A DNA stretch of 64,000 nucleotides, taken from contig NZ_JACHNC010000001.1 of assembly GCF_014205215.1 (NCBI RefSeq), positions 5,266,501 through 5,330,500 of the forward strand, written 5' to 3'. The number at the start of each line of letters is the position of its first letter. Position 1 is the first letter of the stretch. The notes under the pieces were generated by a model. That model was not told where the DNA came from. It did no database searches and was given only the letters and a program-made list of their open reading frames with translations. The DNA comes from Actinoplanes lobatus (GTDB lineage: Bacteria; Actinomycetota; Actinomycetes; Mycobacteriales; Micromonosporaceae). The position numbers and the translations under genes were made by a program. This document shows, one piece after another, positions 7,434 to 14,564 of the stretch.

Positions 7434-8501
7434 ATGCGTACGGTGACGGGGGTGCCTTCGGACCAGGCGTTGCTGTCCCGGCGGCGCATGATCGAGATCT
7501 CGGGCCTGGTGTCGCGGGGCATCGGCCTCGTCTGCACGGCCCTCTACGCGGCCGGGGTCGGCGCCATGTCGTCCGGCCAACTGGAGAGCTCCGGGATGCG
7601 GTCGGCGAGCTGGGTCGCCGTCGCCCTCATGCTGTGCTGCAACCTGGTGGCCGTCCACAACCTCCGGCGCCCGCTCGCGCGCTGGTACGAGCTGCGCAGC
7701 GCGGTCCAGGTCGCGCTGGACGCCGCGGTGATCTGCGGGTTCGTGGTGATCGCCGAGGGGCAGACCAGGGAGACCACCTGGCCGCTGATGGCCCTCGCCG
7801 TGGTGATCGCCGCGGTCCGGCACCGGCTGCCCGGCGCTGTGCTCGTCTGGGCGCTGACCTCGGCCGTCTTCGTGGCCGCCTTCCCGAACTCGCCGGACGT
7901 CCCGTTCGTGCTCGGCGTCAACGTGATGATCGCGGTGATCACCGGAACCCAGTCCTCCAGCCTGGCCCGGCACCTGCGGACCCTCCAGGAGACCCGGGCG
8001 GCGCTCCAGCACCAGGCCACCCACGACGGGCTCACCGGGCTGCCCAACCGGGCGCACCTGGCCGGCTGCGCGGACCGGTTCACCGGCCGGCCGCTCGGCG
8101 TGCTGCTGCTCGACCTCAACGGGTTCAAGCTGGTCAACGACACCCACGGGCACGCCGCCGGGGACCTGCTGCTGCATCGGATCGGTGACCGGCTGACCAC
8201 CGCCATGCGCGACGTCACCTCACCGGACGGCGACGCGCCGGTGGTGGGACGCGTCGGCGGCGACGAGTTCCTGGTCCTGCTGCCCGGGGCCGGTCCCGGC
8301 ACGGTGGCCGCGGCCTGCGAGCGGATCCGGGAGGCTGTCCCGGTGCCCGCGGACCTGGGCGACGGCGTACGGGTGACGGTGGGCGTGAGCATCGGTGTGG
8401 CGCTGCGGCCGGCCGGGGGAGAGGCGACCCTGGCCGCGCTGACCGCCGAGGCGGACGCCGCCATGTACCGGGAGAAGCACGGCCGCCGACAGGCCGCTTG
8501 A
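7434..8501 (+). CDS. Membrane-bound GGDEF diguanylate cyclase
   Basis: This 355-residue protein has about six hydrophobic helices (residues ~20-175) that form a membrane sensor of unrecognised type. A C-terminal GGDEF domain follows, opening with QATHDGLTGLPNRAHL and continuing through GVLLLDLNGFKLVNDTHGHAAGD and GRVGGDEFLVLL. The intact GGDEF and metal-binding Asp predict synthesis of c-di-GMP from GTP. The inhibitory RxxD site normally five residues before GGDEF is absent (TSPD there), so product feedback may be weak. The start is ATG 7434 (MRTVTGVPSD). It follows the chemoreceptor in the same direction but beyond a terminator. Confidence 0.9.
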   Translation: MRTVTGVPSDQALLSRRRMIEISGLVSRGIGLVCTALYAAGVGAMSSGQLESSGMRSASWVAVALMLCCNLVAVHNLRRPLARWYELRSAVQVALDAAVICGFVVIAEGQTRETTWPLMALAVVIAAVRHRLPGAVLVWALTSAVFVAAFPNSPDVPFVLGVNVMIAVITGTQSSSLARHLRTLQETRAALQHQATHDGLTGLPNRAHLAGCADRFTGRPLGVLLLDLNGFKLVNDTHGHAAGDLLLHRIGDRLTTAMRDVTSPDGDAPVVGRVGGDEFLVLLPGAGPGTVAAACERIREAVPVPADLGDGVRVTVGVSIGVALRPAGGEATLAALTAEADAAMYREKHGRRQAA

Positions 8502-8605
8502 ATCGACGGATTGCGATGAGAAGGGGCCGGGGGTAGGTTGTCAACTGCCCGGGGGCGGGTGGAACGCGTCGACGTACGCCGTCCACTTCCCCCAAGAGGC
8601 AGGTC

Positions 8606-9976
8606 ATGAAGAGAAGACTGGCCGTTCTGGCCGCCGTCCTCATCACCCTCACCGCATCCGTGCTCACGTTCGTCAACCCCGCCTACGCCGCGACCGGTCT
8701 GCACATCGAGGGCCGCAACATCGTCGAGGCCAACGGCAACACGTTCGTGATGCGCGGCATCAACCACATGCACACCTGGTACGCCGGGCAGACCGGCTCC
8801 TTCGCCGACATGAAGGCGGCCGGCGCCAACACGGTCCGGGTGGTGCTCAGCGGCGGCCGCTGGACCGCCAACACCGCCGCCGACGTGACCAACGTGATCA
8901 ACCTGTGCAAGGCGAACAAGCTGATCTGCGTGCTGGAGAACCACGACACCACCGGGTACGGCGAGGACGGCGCGGCCTACACCCTGGACCAGGCGGTGAA
9001 CTACTGGATCGGCCTGAAGAGCGTGCTCACCGGCCAGGAGAACTACGTCGTCATCAACATCGGCAACGAGCCGATCGGCAACACGAACCCGTCGCAGTGG
9101 ACCGCCGCGACCGTCGCCGCCATCCAGAAGATGCGCACCAACGGGTTCGAGCACATGCTGATGATCGACGCCCCGAACTGGGGCCAGGACTGGCAGTACG
9201 TGATGCGGGACAACGCGCAGACGGTGCTGGACGCGGACACCCGCAAGAACACGATGCTGTCGATCCACATGTACGCGGTGTTCAACACGGCGTCGTCCAT
9301 CACCGCGTACCTGGATCACTTCCAGAGCCGCGGCTGGCCGCTGGTGATCGGTGAGTTCGGCTGGCAGTTCGACTCCGGTCAGGTCGACGACCAGACGCTG
9401 ATGGCCGAGGCGCAGGCCCGCGGCATCGGCTACCTGGGCTGGTCCTGGGCCGGCAACACCGACCCGATCCTGGACATGACCAACAGCTTCAACGCCGCCT
9501 CGCTGACCACCTGGGGCCAGCGCATCGTGAACGGCACGAACGGGCTGAAGGCCACCAGCAAGGAGGCCACCATCTTCGGCGGGACCACGCCCAGCTCGCC
9601 CAGCTCGTCCTCGCCGTCGCCGAGTTCCCCGTCGCCGTCACCCAGCTCGCCGTCCCCGTCGCCGTCGAACCCGGCCGGCGCCTGCACCGCCACCTACACG
9701 ATCGCCGGCCAGTGGCCGGGCGGCTTCCAGGGTGAGGTGAAGGTGACCGCGGGCAGCGCCGCGATCAAGGGCTGGACCGTGACCTGGACCTACGCCAACG
9801 GCCAGACCGTGAACAACGCCTGGAGCGCGACCGTGACCAGCAGCGGGTCGGCGGTCACCGCCCGCAACGTGAGCTACAACGGCAGCGTCGCGGCCGGCGG
9901 CACGACGTCGTTCGGGTTCCTCGGATCCTGGACCGGGACGAACAGCGTGCCCGCGCTGACCTGCACCGCCAGCTGA
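8606..9976 (+). CDS. Secreted GH5 endo-mannanase/cellulase with CBM2
   Basis: This 456-residue extracellular enzyme has a Sec signal peptide ending NPAYA (about residue 28). The GH5 TIM barrel (about 29-330) is followed by a Ser/Pro linker (332-361) and a CBM2 domain with flanking cysteines (ACTATYTI...ALTCTAS). The barrel carries the acid/base Glu in NIGNEPIG and the nucleophile Glu in VIGEFGWQF. The opening GLHIEGRNIVEANGNTFVMRG resembles bacterial beta-1,4-mannanases (GH5_8 type) more than classical cellulases. It would cut mannan or glucomannan while anchored to cellulose. ATG 8606 has an AGAGG ribosome site. A CelR/CebR-type operator lies downstream, not upstream. Confidence 0.92.
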   Translation: MKRRLAVLAAVLITLTASVLTFVNPAYAATGLHIEGRNIVEANGNTFVMRGINHMHTWYAGQTGSFADMKAAGANTVRVVLSGGRWTANTAADVTNVINLCKANKLICVLENHDTTGYGEDGAAYTLDQAVNYWIGLKSVLTGQENYVVINIGNEPIGNTNPSQWTAATVAAIQKMRTNGFEHMLMIDAPNWGQDWQYVMRDNAQTVLDADTRKNTMLSIHMYAVFNTASSITAYLDHFQSRGWPLVIGEFGWQFDSGQVDDQTLMAEAQARGIGYLGWSWAGNTDPILDMTNSFNAASLTTWGQRIVNGTNGLKATSKEATIFGGTTPSSPSSSSPSPSSPSPSPSSPSPSPSNPAGACTATYTIAGQWPGGFQGEVKVTAGSAAIKGWTVTWTYANGQTVNNAWSATVTSSGSAVTARNVSYNGSVAAGGTTSFGFLGSWTGTNSVPALTCTAS

Positions 9977-10009
9977 TCCGTCGATGACCGCCGGGCGGGA
10001 GCATTGCGT

Positions 10010-10023
10010 TGGGAGCGCTCCCA
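10010..10023. promoter_or_regulatory. CelR/CebR-type operator TGGGAGCGCTCCCA (orphan)
   Basis: This exact 14-bp palindrome is the known CelR/CebR recognition sequence that controls cellulase genes in Thermobifida and Streptomyces. Here it sits 33 bases after the GH5 stop and 70 bases before a terminator hairpin, with no recognisable gene after it. It may be a relic of a lost cellulase gene, act on the GH5 gene from downstream, or control a short transcript. Confidence 0.7.
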
Positions 10024-10092
10024 TGTCACGATGTCCGCAGACGCGTGCCTGCCCCCGCTCGGCGTCATCCCCGTCATCCCCGTCATGCACAC

Positions 10093-10126
10093 GGGTCCGG
10101 CCGACTTCGATTCGTCGGCCGGACCC
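10093..10126. terminator. Strong hairpin terminator downstream of the GH5 gene
   Basis: A perfect 13-bp stem (GGGTCCGGCCGAC / GTCGGCCGGACCC) has an 8-base loop. It is the first strong terminator after the GH5 gene and also ends any transcript starting at the orphan operator. Confidence 0.7.
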
Positions 10127-10204
10127 ATCACACAAGCCGGCATGCTGCCTTGACCCGGGCAGCTGCGGACCTTCTACGGTTTCGCTTCCAGCTCCTTCTT
10201 TCCG

Positions 10205-10318
10205 GTACGCGCGACCCCGTCCCGCCTCATCCGCCCTGTCCCGTCCGGTCGGCGCTCGCTTGCTGCCCGCTCCCGCCTGTGCCGCCCCCACCGGGCGTAG
10301 ATCGGTGGCCGGGCAGGC
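10205..10318 (+). repeat. 114-bp inverted repeat, left copy
   Basis: The segment starting GTACGCGCGACC and ending GGTGGCCGGGCAGGC recurs in inverted orientation at 11433-11546 with high identity by eye and the same length. The two copies bracket a non-coding interior of about 1.1 kb. Confidence 0.75.
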
Positions 10319-10362
10319 CGGCCCGGTCGCCACCGCCTCGTCTGCCGCCGGGGACTCCCGTC

Positions 10363-10650
10363 CTCCGCGACCGGTCATCCTGGACGGTTGGTCCGGTCTT
10401 ACCGGCCAGGCACCCGGGTTGCCGCTCTTGGCCGTTGCGCCGGTCGTCCTGGGTGGGTGGTCGCGGTGTTGCTTTCCAGGCAGGCGGGGTGCCTGCTCCC
10501 GGTCGTTGCGCCGGTCGTCCTGGGTGGGTGGTCGCGGTGTTGCTTTCCAGGGCGGCGGGGTGCCTGCTCTCGGTCGTTGCGCCGGTCGTCCTGGGTGGGT
10601 GGTCGCGGTGTTGCTTTCCAGGCACCCGGGCTGCCTGCGCTCGACCGTTG
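10363..10650. repeat. 71-bp tandem repeat array
   Basis: Units with a period of exactly 71 bases carry the core GTTGCGCCGGTCGTCCTGGG. Cores start at 10434, 10505 and 10576, with a truncated one at 10647. A degenerate unit precedes them at 10363. The period is not a multiple of three, so the array is not under protein-coding constraint. Confidence 0.85.
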
Positions 10651-10747
10651 CGCCGATCACGGTAATCGTCATCCGCGGTCCCGCCGGGCCGGCGGCCGCA
10701 CACGGCCACCCTCCCGGCGGGCGGGCTTACCCGGTCGGACTTCACAC

Positions 10748-10879
10748 GGGTAGGTGCCCACGGTCGGGCTGTCGACGGGACGGTGGCCGCACACGCAAGT
10801 CGCCGCGTGCGCGGCCACCACCGTTACAGGGAAGGTAGCCGACCACGACATCGCAGCGTGTGCGCCCAGCCCCGCCCGG
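10748..10879 (+). repeat. 132-bp dispersed repeat, copy A
   Basis: This aligns along its whole length with 46183-46314 in the same orientation without obvious gaps. It contains a conserved stem-forming pair, GGCCGCACACG and CGTGCGCGGCC, and ends GTGTGCGCCCA. Confidence 0.75.
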
Positions 10880-11154
10880 CGCCGGGACGGCCGCCCGCCT
10901 GACGGCTTTCGCGCCCGCTCACACCGAAAAGCCGGCCGGCCGACACCCCGTGTAAGCGCGGGACCCGTCCACCGGCCCTTGTGGAAGATCGAGGCAGACA
11001 GAGAAGTCTTCTCCGTGGGTGTTTGCTGTTCTTCGTCAAGCGCCCGGTCGGGCGAACCGCCAAATGGGGGGCGCCGTCCGCCGCGCTAGGCGGAAATGGG
11101 GCTTTCGCCGGAAACGGGTGCCCGTTTCGCCCGCTTTGCACGCCGCTGTTGTGC

Positions 11155-11202
11155 GATCTTGAACGATGTACCACCGCCTCGGGTGGTAAATCGTTCAAGA
11201 TC
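11155..11202. repeat. Long perfect hairpin GATCTTGAACGAT...ATCGTTCAAGATC
   Basis: A 13-bp perfect outer stem and an inner ACCACC/GGTGGT stem sit around a short GC-rich loop. The right arm belongs to a 39-bp direct repeat (11182-11220 and 11276-11314). It could be a transcribed structure or the end of a mobile repeat; no gene adjoins it. Confidence 0.7.
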
Positions 11203-11314
11203 GCTCCGGGTGACGCGTCCTGCTGTCGAGGGATTGCGGATTCGGCCGTGGGCGACCAAGAAGAAGACTCGAAACGGTGGCAAATCGTTCAAGATCGCTC
11301 CGAGTGACGCGTCC
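11182..11314. repeat. 39-bp direct repeat pair, 94 bp apart
   Basis: 11182-11220 and 11276-11314 share GGTGG(T/C)AAATCGTTCAAG and continue ATCGCTCC(G/A)(G/A)GTGACGCGTCC. The first copy is one arm of the adjacent hairpin; the second lacks its partner arm. Confidence 0.75.
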
Positions 11315-11432
11315 GCCGGCATGGGTGGCGGTCGGGAGGGGTGCCCTGGTTGCCTGGTGATCACCACCGCCGCTACCACTCGCCCGGCGTGACCGGAAGG
11401 TGAGCCGTGAGCGGCGGCATTGAGCAAGTCGC

Positions 11433-11546
11433 GTCTGCCCGGCCACCGATCTGAGCCCGGCGGGCGCGGCACAGGCGGGAGTGGGCAGCAAGCGCGCGCC
11501 GACCGGACGGAACGGGAAAAATCAGGCGGGACGAGGACACGCGTAC
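11433..11546 (-). repeat. 114-bp inverted repeat, right copy
   Basis: This is the inverted counterpart of 10205-10318, for example CTGCCCGGCCACCGATCT here against its reverse complement there. It ends with GCGTAC, 17 bases before the stop of the CaiB-type gene. No clear target-site duplication is visible outside the pair. Confidence 0.75.
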
Positions 11547-11563
11547 GATCACATGGTTTTGAT

Positions 11564-12649
11564 CTAGGACCAACCGGACAGGATCTCGGTGACCGTCGCG
11601 GGTTTGACGGCCTCCGGGGTGGGCGCCGGTGTGCGGCTCAGGCGCGGCGCCGGAGCGGGCTGGACCACGCCGTCGACCTCGATGAACGCGTTCCGCGCCC
11701 GGTTGTGCGGATGGTCCGGCGCCTCGGTGAGCGACAGGACCGGGCTCACGCACGCGTCCAGGCCCTCGAAGATCGACGCCCACTCGTCGCGGGTGCGCTG
11801 CGCGAACCGCTCGGTGAACCGGCGGCGCAGCTCCGGCCAGGCCGCGAAGTCGAACTGGCCGGGCAGATCCGGGTCGTCGTCGAGGCCGAGGCCCTTGAGC
11901 AGCGCCGCGTAGAACTGCGGTTCGAGCGAGCCGACGGCCAGGTAGCCGCCGTCGGACGCCTGGTAGGTGTCGTAGAACGGGGCGCCGCCGTCGAGCAGGT
12001 TCTGCCCGCGGCCGCCCGGCCACCGGCCCTCGGCGAGGAAACCGTGCAGGAAGGTCATCAGCAGCGACGAGCCGTCGACCATCGCGGCGTCGACCACCTG
12101 GCCGCGGCCGGAGACGCCGCGCTCGACCAGCGCCGCCAGGATGCCGACGGCCAGCAGCATGCCGCCGCCCGCGAAGTCGCCGAGCAGGTTGACCGGCGCG
12201 TGCGGGCGCTCGCCGGGACGGCCCAGCGGTTCCAGGGCCCCGGAGATCGCGATGTAGTCGATGTCGTGCCCGGCGGCCTTCGCGAGCGGCCCGTCCTGGC
12301 CCCACCCGGTCATCCGCGCGTAGATCAGCCTCGGGTTGATCCGCTCGCAGTCGTCCGGGCCGAACCCGAGCCGCTCGGCCACACCCGGCCGGTAGCCCTC
12401 GACCAGCACGTCGGCCCGTTCGATCAGGCCGAGCAGCTCGGCCTTACCGGTCTCCGACTTGAGATCCACGGTCACCCGGCGCCGGCCGCGCTGCATCGGA
12501 CCGATCGGTCCGGTACCGCCGGGGCGGTCGACCAGCACCACGTCGGCGCCCAGGTCGGCGAGGATCATGCAGCCGAACGGGGCCGGCGCGAGACCGGCCA
12601 GCTCCACGACGCGGATACCGTCCAGGGGGCCCCGGCTGTCAGAGGACAC
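11564..12649 (-). CDS. CaiB/BaiF-type CoA transferase, alpha-methylacyl-CoA racemase-like
   Basis: This 361-residue family III protein opens with GPLDGIRVVELAGLAPAPFGCMILADLGADVVLVDRP, the typical AMACR/CaiB N-terminus. It continues NPRLIYARMTGWGQDGPLAKAAGHDIDYIAISGAL with the catalytic Asp in GHDIDY, and ends DACVSPVLSLTEAPDHPHNRAR. The GHD-I-DY signature favours alpha-methylacyl-CoA racemase over formyl-CoA transferase. It would invert the 2-methyl centre of branched acyl-CoAs so that acyl-CoA dehydrogenases can act. GTG 12649 overlaps the end of the upstream acyl-CoA dehydrogenase gene by 11 bases. The two therefore form one operon divergent from a TetR gene. Confidence 0.88.
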   Translation of the reverse strand: MSSDSRGPLDGIRVVELAGLAPAPFGCMILADLGADVVLVDRPGGTGPIGPMQRGRRRVTVDLKSETGKAELLGLIERADVLVEGYRPGVAERLGFGPDDCERINPRLIYARMTGWGQDGPLAKAAGHDIDYIAISGALEPLGRPGERPHAPVNLLGDFAGGGMLLAVGILAALVERGVSGRGQVVDAAMVDGSSLLMTFLHGFLAEGRWPGGRGQNLLDGGAPFYDTYQASDGGYLAVGSLEPQFYAALLKGLGLDDDPDLPGQFDFAAWPELRRRFTERFAQRTRDEWASIFEGLDACVSPVLSLTEAPDHPHNRARNAFIEVDGVVQPAPAPRLSRTPAPTPEAVKPATVTEILSGWS

Positions 12650-13802
12650 GGGAGATCAGCTCCTTCATGATCTCGTTCGTGCCGCCGTAGATCTTCTGGA
12701 CCCGGGCGTCCGCGTACATCTTCGAGATCGGGTACTCGGTGGTGTAGCCGTAGCCGCCGAAGATCTGCAGGCAGCGGTCGACCACCTCGCACTGCCCCTC
12801 GGTGAGGTAGAGCTTGGCCATGGCGGCGGTGGACACGTCCAGCTCACCACGGGCGTGCCGCTGGATGCAGTCGTCCAGGAAGATCCGGGACACGCGGGTC
12901 CGGGTCGCCACGTCGGCCAGCACCATCCGGGTGTTCTGGTGGCCGATCAGGGGCTTGCCGAAGGCGGTGCGCTCCTTCGCGTACCCGGTCGCCATCTCGA
13001 CGGCCCGCTGCATGGCGGCGACCGCGCCCACCCCGATGACCAGCCGCTCCTGCGGCAGCTGCTGCATCATCTGGATGAAGCCGGCGCCCTCGGCGCCGAG
13101 CAGGTTGGCGGCCGGCACCCGGAAGTCGTCGAAGAACAGCTCCGCGGTGTCGTTGGAGTGCAGACCGATCTTCTCGATCTTCCGGCCCCGCCGGAAGCCC
13201 TCCGGGTCGCCGGTCAGCTCGCAGACCAGCAGCGACATGCCGTGCGCGCGGGCCGAGGTGTCGGTCTTCACGGCCAGGATCAGCACGTCCGCGAGGATGC
13301 CGTTGGTGATGAACGTCTTCGAGCCGCTCACCACGTAGTCGTCGCCGTCGCGGACCGCCCTCGTGCGGATCGACTGGAGGTCCGAGCCGCCGTCCGGCTC
13401 GGTCATCCCGATGGCGCCGATCAGCTCGCCGCTCACCAGGCCGGGCAGCCAGCGCCGCTTCTGCTCCTCGGTGCCGTATTCGTTGAGGTAGCCGGTGACG
13501 ATCCCGCTGTGCACCGCGATGCCGAGGCTGCCCTCGCCGGCCAGCGTCTGCTCGTGCAGCAGCACGGCCTCGTGGGTGAAGTCGCCGCCCCCGCCGCCGT
13601 ACTCCTCCGGGATGGAGAGGCCGAGCAGGCCCAGCTCGCCGGCCCGGCGGTAGTGCTCGCGGTCGGGATGGCCCTGCCGCTCCAGCCGCTCGGCGTGCGG
13701 CACCACCTCCTTGGTGAAGAAGGTGCGGGCGAGCTCGGCCAGGTCGTCGTGTTCCGGCTTGCGCCACGGTTCGACATAACCGTCCAGTCCAGGCGTCGGC
13801 AT
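12639..13802 (-). CDS. Acyl-CoA dehydrogenase, long-chain/isovaleryl type
   Basis: This 387-residue FAD flavoenzyme shows LGLSIPEEYGGGGGDFTHEAVLLHEQ, IGMTEPDGGSDLQSIRTRA (FAD loop), DYVVSGSKTFITNG and RKIEKIGLHSNDTAELFFDD. The C-terminus reads QIFGGYGYTTEYPISKMYAD and IYGGTNEIMKELISR. The position holding the catalytic Glu of medium-chain enzymes is Gly (YGGTNE), as in the LCAD/IVD branch. There the base comes from another helix, plausibly the Glu in QQLPQERL. It would form the 2,3-double bond of an acyl-CoA and pass electrons to ETF. Start ATG 13802 (MPTPGLDGYVEPW) gives the standard length. It is coupled to the racemase-like gene. Confidence 0.9.
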   Translation of the reverse strand: MPTPGLDGYVEPWRKPEHDDLAELARTFFTKEVVPHAERLERQGHPDREHYRRAGELGLLGLSIPEEYGGGGGDFTHEAVLLHEQTLAGEGSLGIAVHSGIVTGYLNEYGTEEQKRRWLPGLVSGELIGAIGMTEPDGGSDLQSIRTRAVRDGDDYVVSGSKTFITNGILADVLILAVKTDTSARAHGMSLLVCELTGDPEGFRRGRKIEKIGLHSNDTAELFFDDFRVPAANLLGAEGAGFIQMMQQLPQERLVIGVGAVAAMQRAVEMATGYAKERTAFGKPLIGHQNTRMVLADVATRTRVSRIFLDDCIQRHARGELDVSTAAMAKLYLTEGQCEVVDRCLQIFGGYGYTTEYPISKMYADARVQKIYGGTNEIMKELISRVL

Positions 13803-13910
13803 CGACCTACCATCGAGCACTATTGGCGAGGTGTCAATAAGCTGGACGCGAATTGCCGCCATCCTTCTGGCGAGACGATCGATGGATCGACGTGCCGTAA
13901 GGTCGGGCCC

Positions 13911-14516
13911 GTGGTGCGCATCGAGTCGATGCGCCGGCGCAGGCTCGAGCCCGACGCGCGGCGCGAGCAGATCCTGTCGGTGGCGATCCGGCACTTCGGG
14001 TCACGGCCCTACGCCGAGGTGTCCACCACCGACGTGGCCCGGGACGCGGGAGTCGCGCGCGGCCTGGTCAACCACTATTTCGGTACGAAGAAGGATCTCT
14101 ACCTCGCGGTCGTGCGGGTCATGCTCACCGTGCCCGACGTCGCCCTGGCACAGCTTCCCGCAGGCGACCTGCCGGAACGCGTCGACTCCATCGTCGGGTA
14201 CTTCCTCGACGTCGTCTCCCGCCACAGCACCTCCTGGCTGGCCGCCACCGGCGCCGGCGGGATGGCCGGTGACGCCGAGGTGAACCAGGTGATCGCCGAG
14301 GCGGTCGACGTCGCCGCGGCCGGGGTGCTGCGCGCCGTCGGGATGGGGGACGACCCCTCGCCGGTGCTGCGGGCGATGTGCCGCTCCTACGTGGGCCTGG
14401 CGATCTGGACGGCCCAGGAGTGGTTGCAGCGGGGGGTTCTGACCCGCCAGCAGGTGCACGCCCTCCTGGCCACGTCGCTGATCGCCCTGGTGGAGCGGGT
14501 CTTCCCTCTGCACTAG
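13911..14516 (+). CDS. TetR family transcriptional regulator
   Basis: This 201-residue repressor has an N-terminal helix-turn-helix (RREQILSVAIRHFGSRPYAEVSTTDVARDAGVARGLVNHYFGTKKDLYLAVV), the TetR DNA-binding signature. A helical ligand domain follows. GTG 13911 is chosen because AAGGTCGGG lies just upstream; GTG 13914 and ATG 13929 are alternatives. It is divergent from the acyl-CoA dehydrogenase/racemase pair and 48 bases upstream of the acyl-CoA synthetase gene. It probably controls this catabolic cluster in response to an acyl-CoA or fatty acid, as FadR/KstR-type TetR proteins do. Confidence 0.88.
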   Translation: MVRIESMRRRRLEPDARREQILSVAIRHFGSRPYAEVSTTDVARDAGVARGLVNHYFGTKKDLYLAVVRVMLTVPDVALAQLPAGDLPERVDSIVGYFLDVVSRHSTSWLAATGAGGMAGDAEVNQVIAEAVDVAAAGVLRAVGMGDDPSPVLRAMCRSYVGLAIWTAQEWLQRGVLTRQQVHALLATSLIALVERVFPLH

Positions 14517-14564
14517 CCTCCTAGGATGCTGGACAAGGTGTGATCCACGGCGCAGCGTCGGGGG

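Larger units (their letters stand above)
9977..11563. other. Non-coding repeat island between GH5 and CaiB genes
   Basis: About 1.59 kb has no convincing gene. Open frames here do not keep frame through the repeats. It holds the orphan operator and terminator, 114-bp inverted repeats (10205-10318 and 11433-11546), a 71-bp tandem array (10363-10650), and one copy of a 132-bp dispersed repeat (10748-10879). It also holds a short GAAACGGG/CCCGTTTC hairpin (11111-11128), a long hairpin (11155-11202) and a 39-bp direct repeat. The remainder shows nothing recognisable. Confidence 0.7.

Noticed and set aside
9638..10672. Minus-strand open frame covering the 71-bp repeats
   Set aside because: The repeat period is not divisible by three, so each unit is read in a different frame. 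The product is low-complexity and part of it is antisense to the CBM2 domain.
13821..13839. TATTG-N9-CAATA inverted repeat between the acyl-CoA dehydrogenase and TetR genes as TetR operator
   Set aside because: The arms are only 5 bp and the spacer shows little symmetry. The location is right, but the evidence is too weak to list as a feature.
12459..13910. Long plus-strand extension ahead of the TetR helix-turn-helix
   Set aside because: It is antisense to the acyl-CoA dehydrogenase and racemase genes. TetR proteins start close to the helix-turn-helix, and a ribosome site supports the start at 13911.
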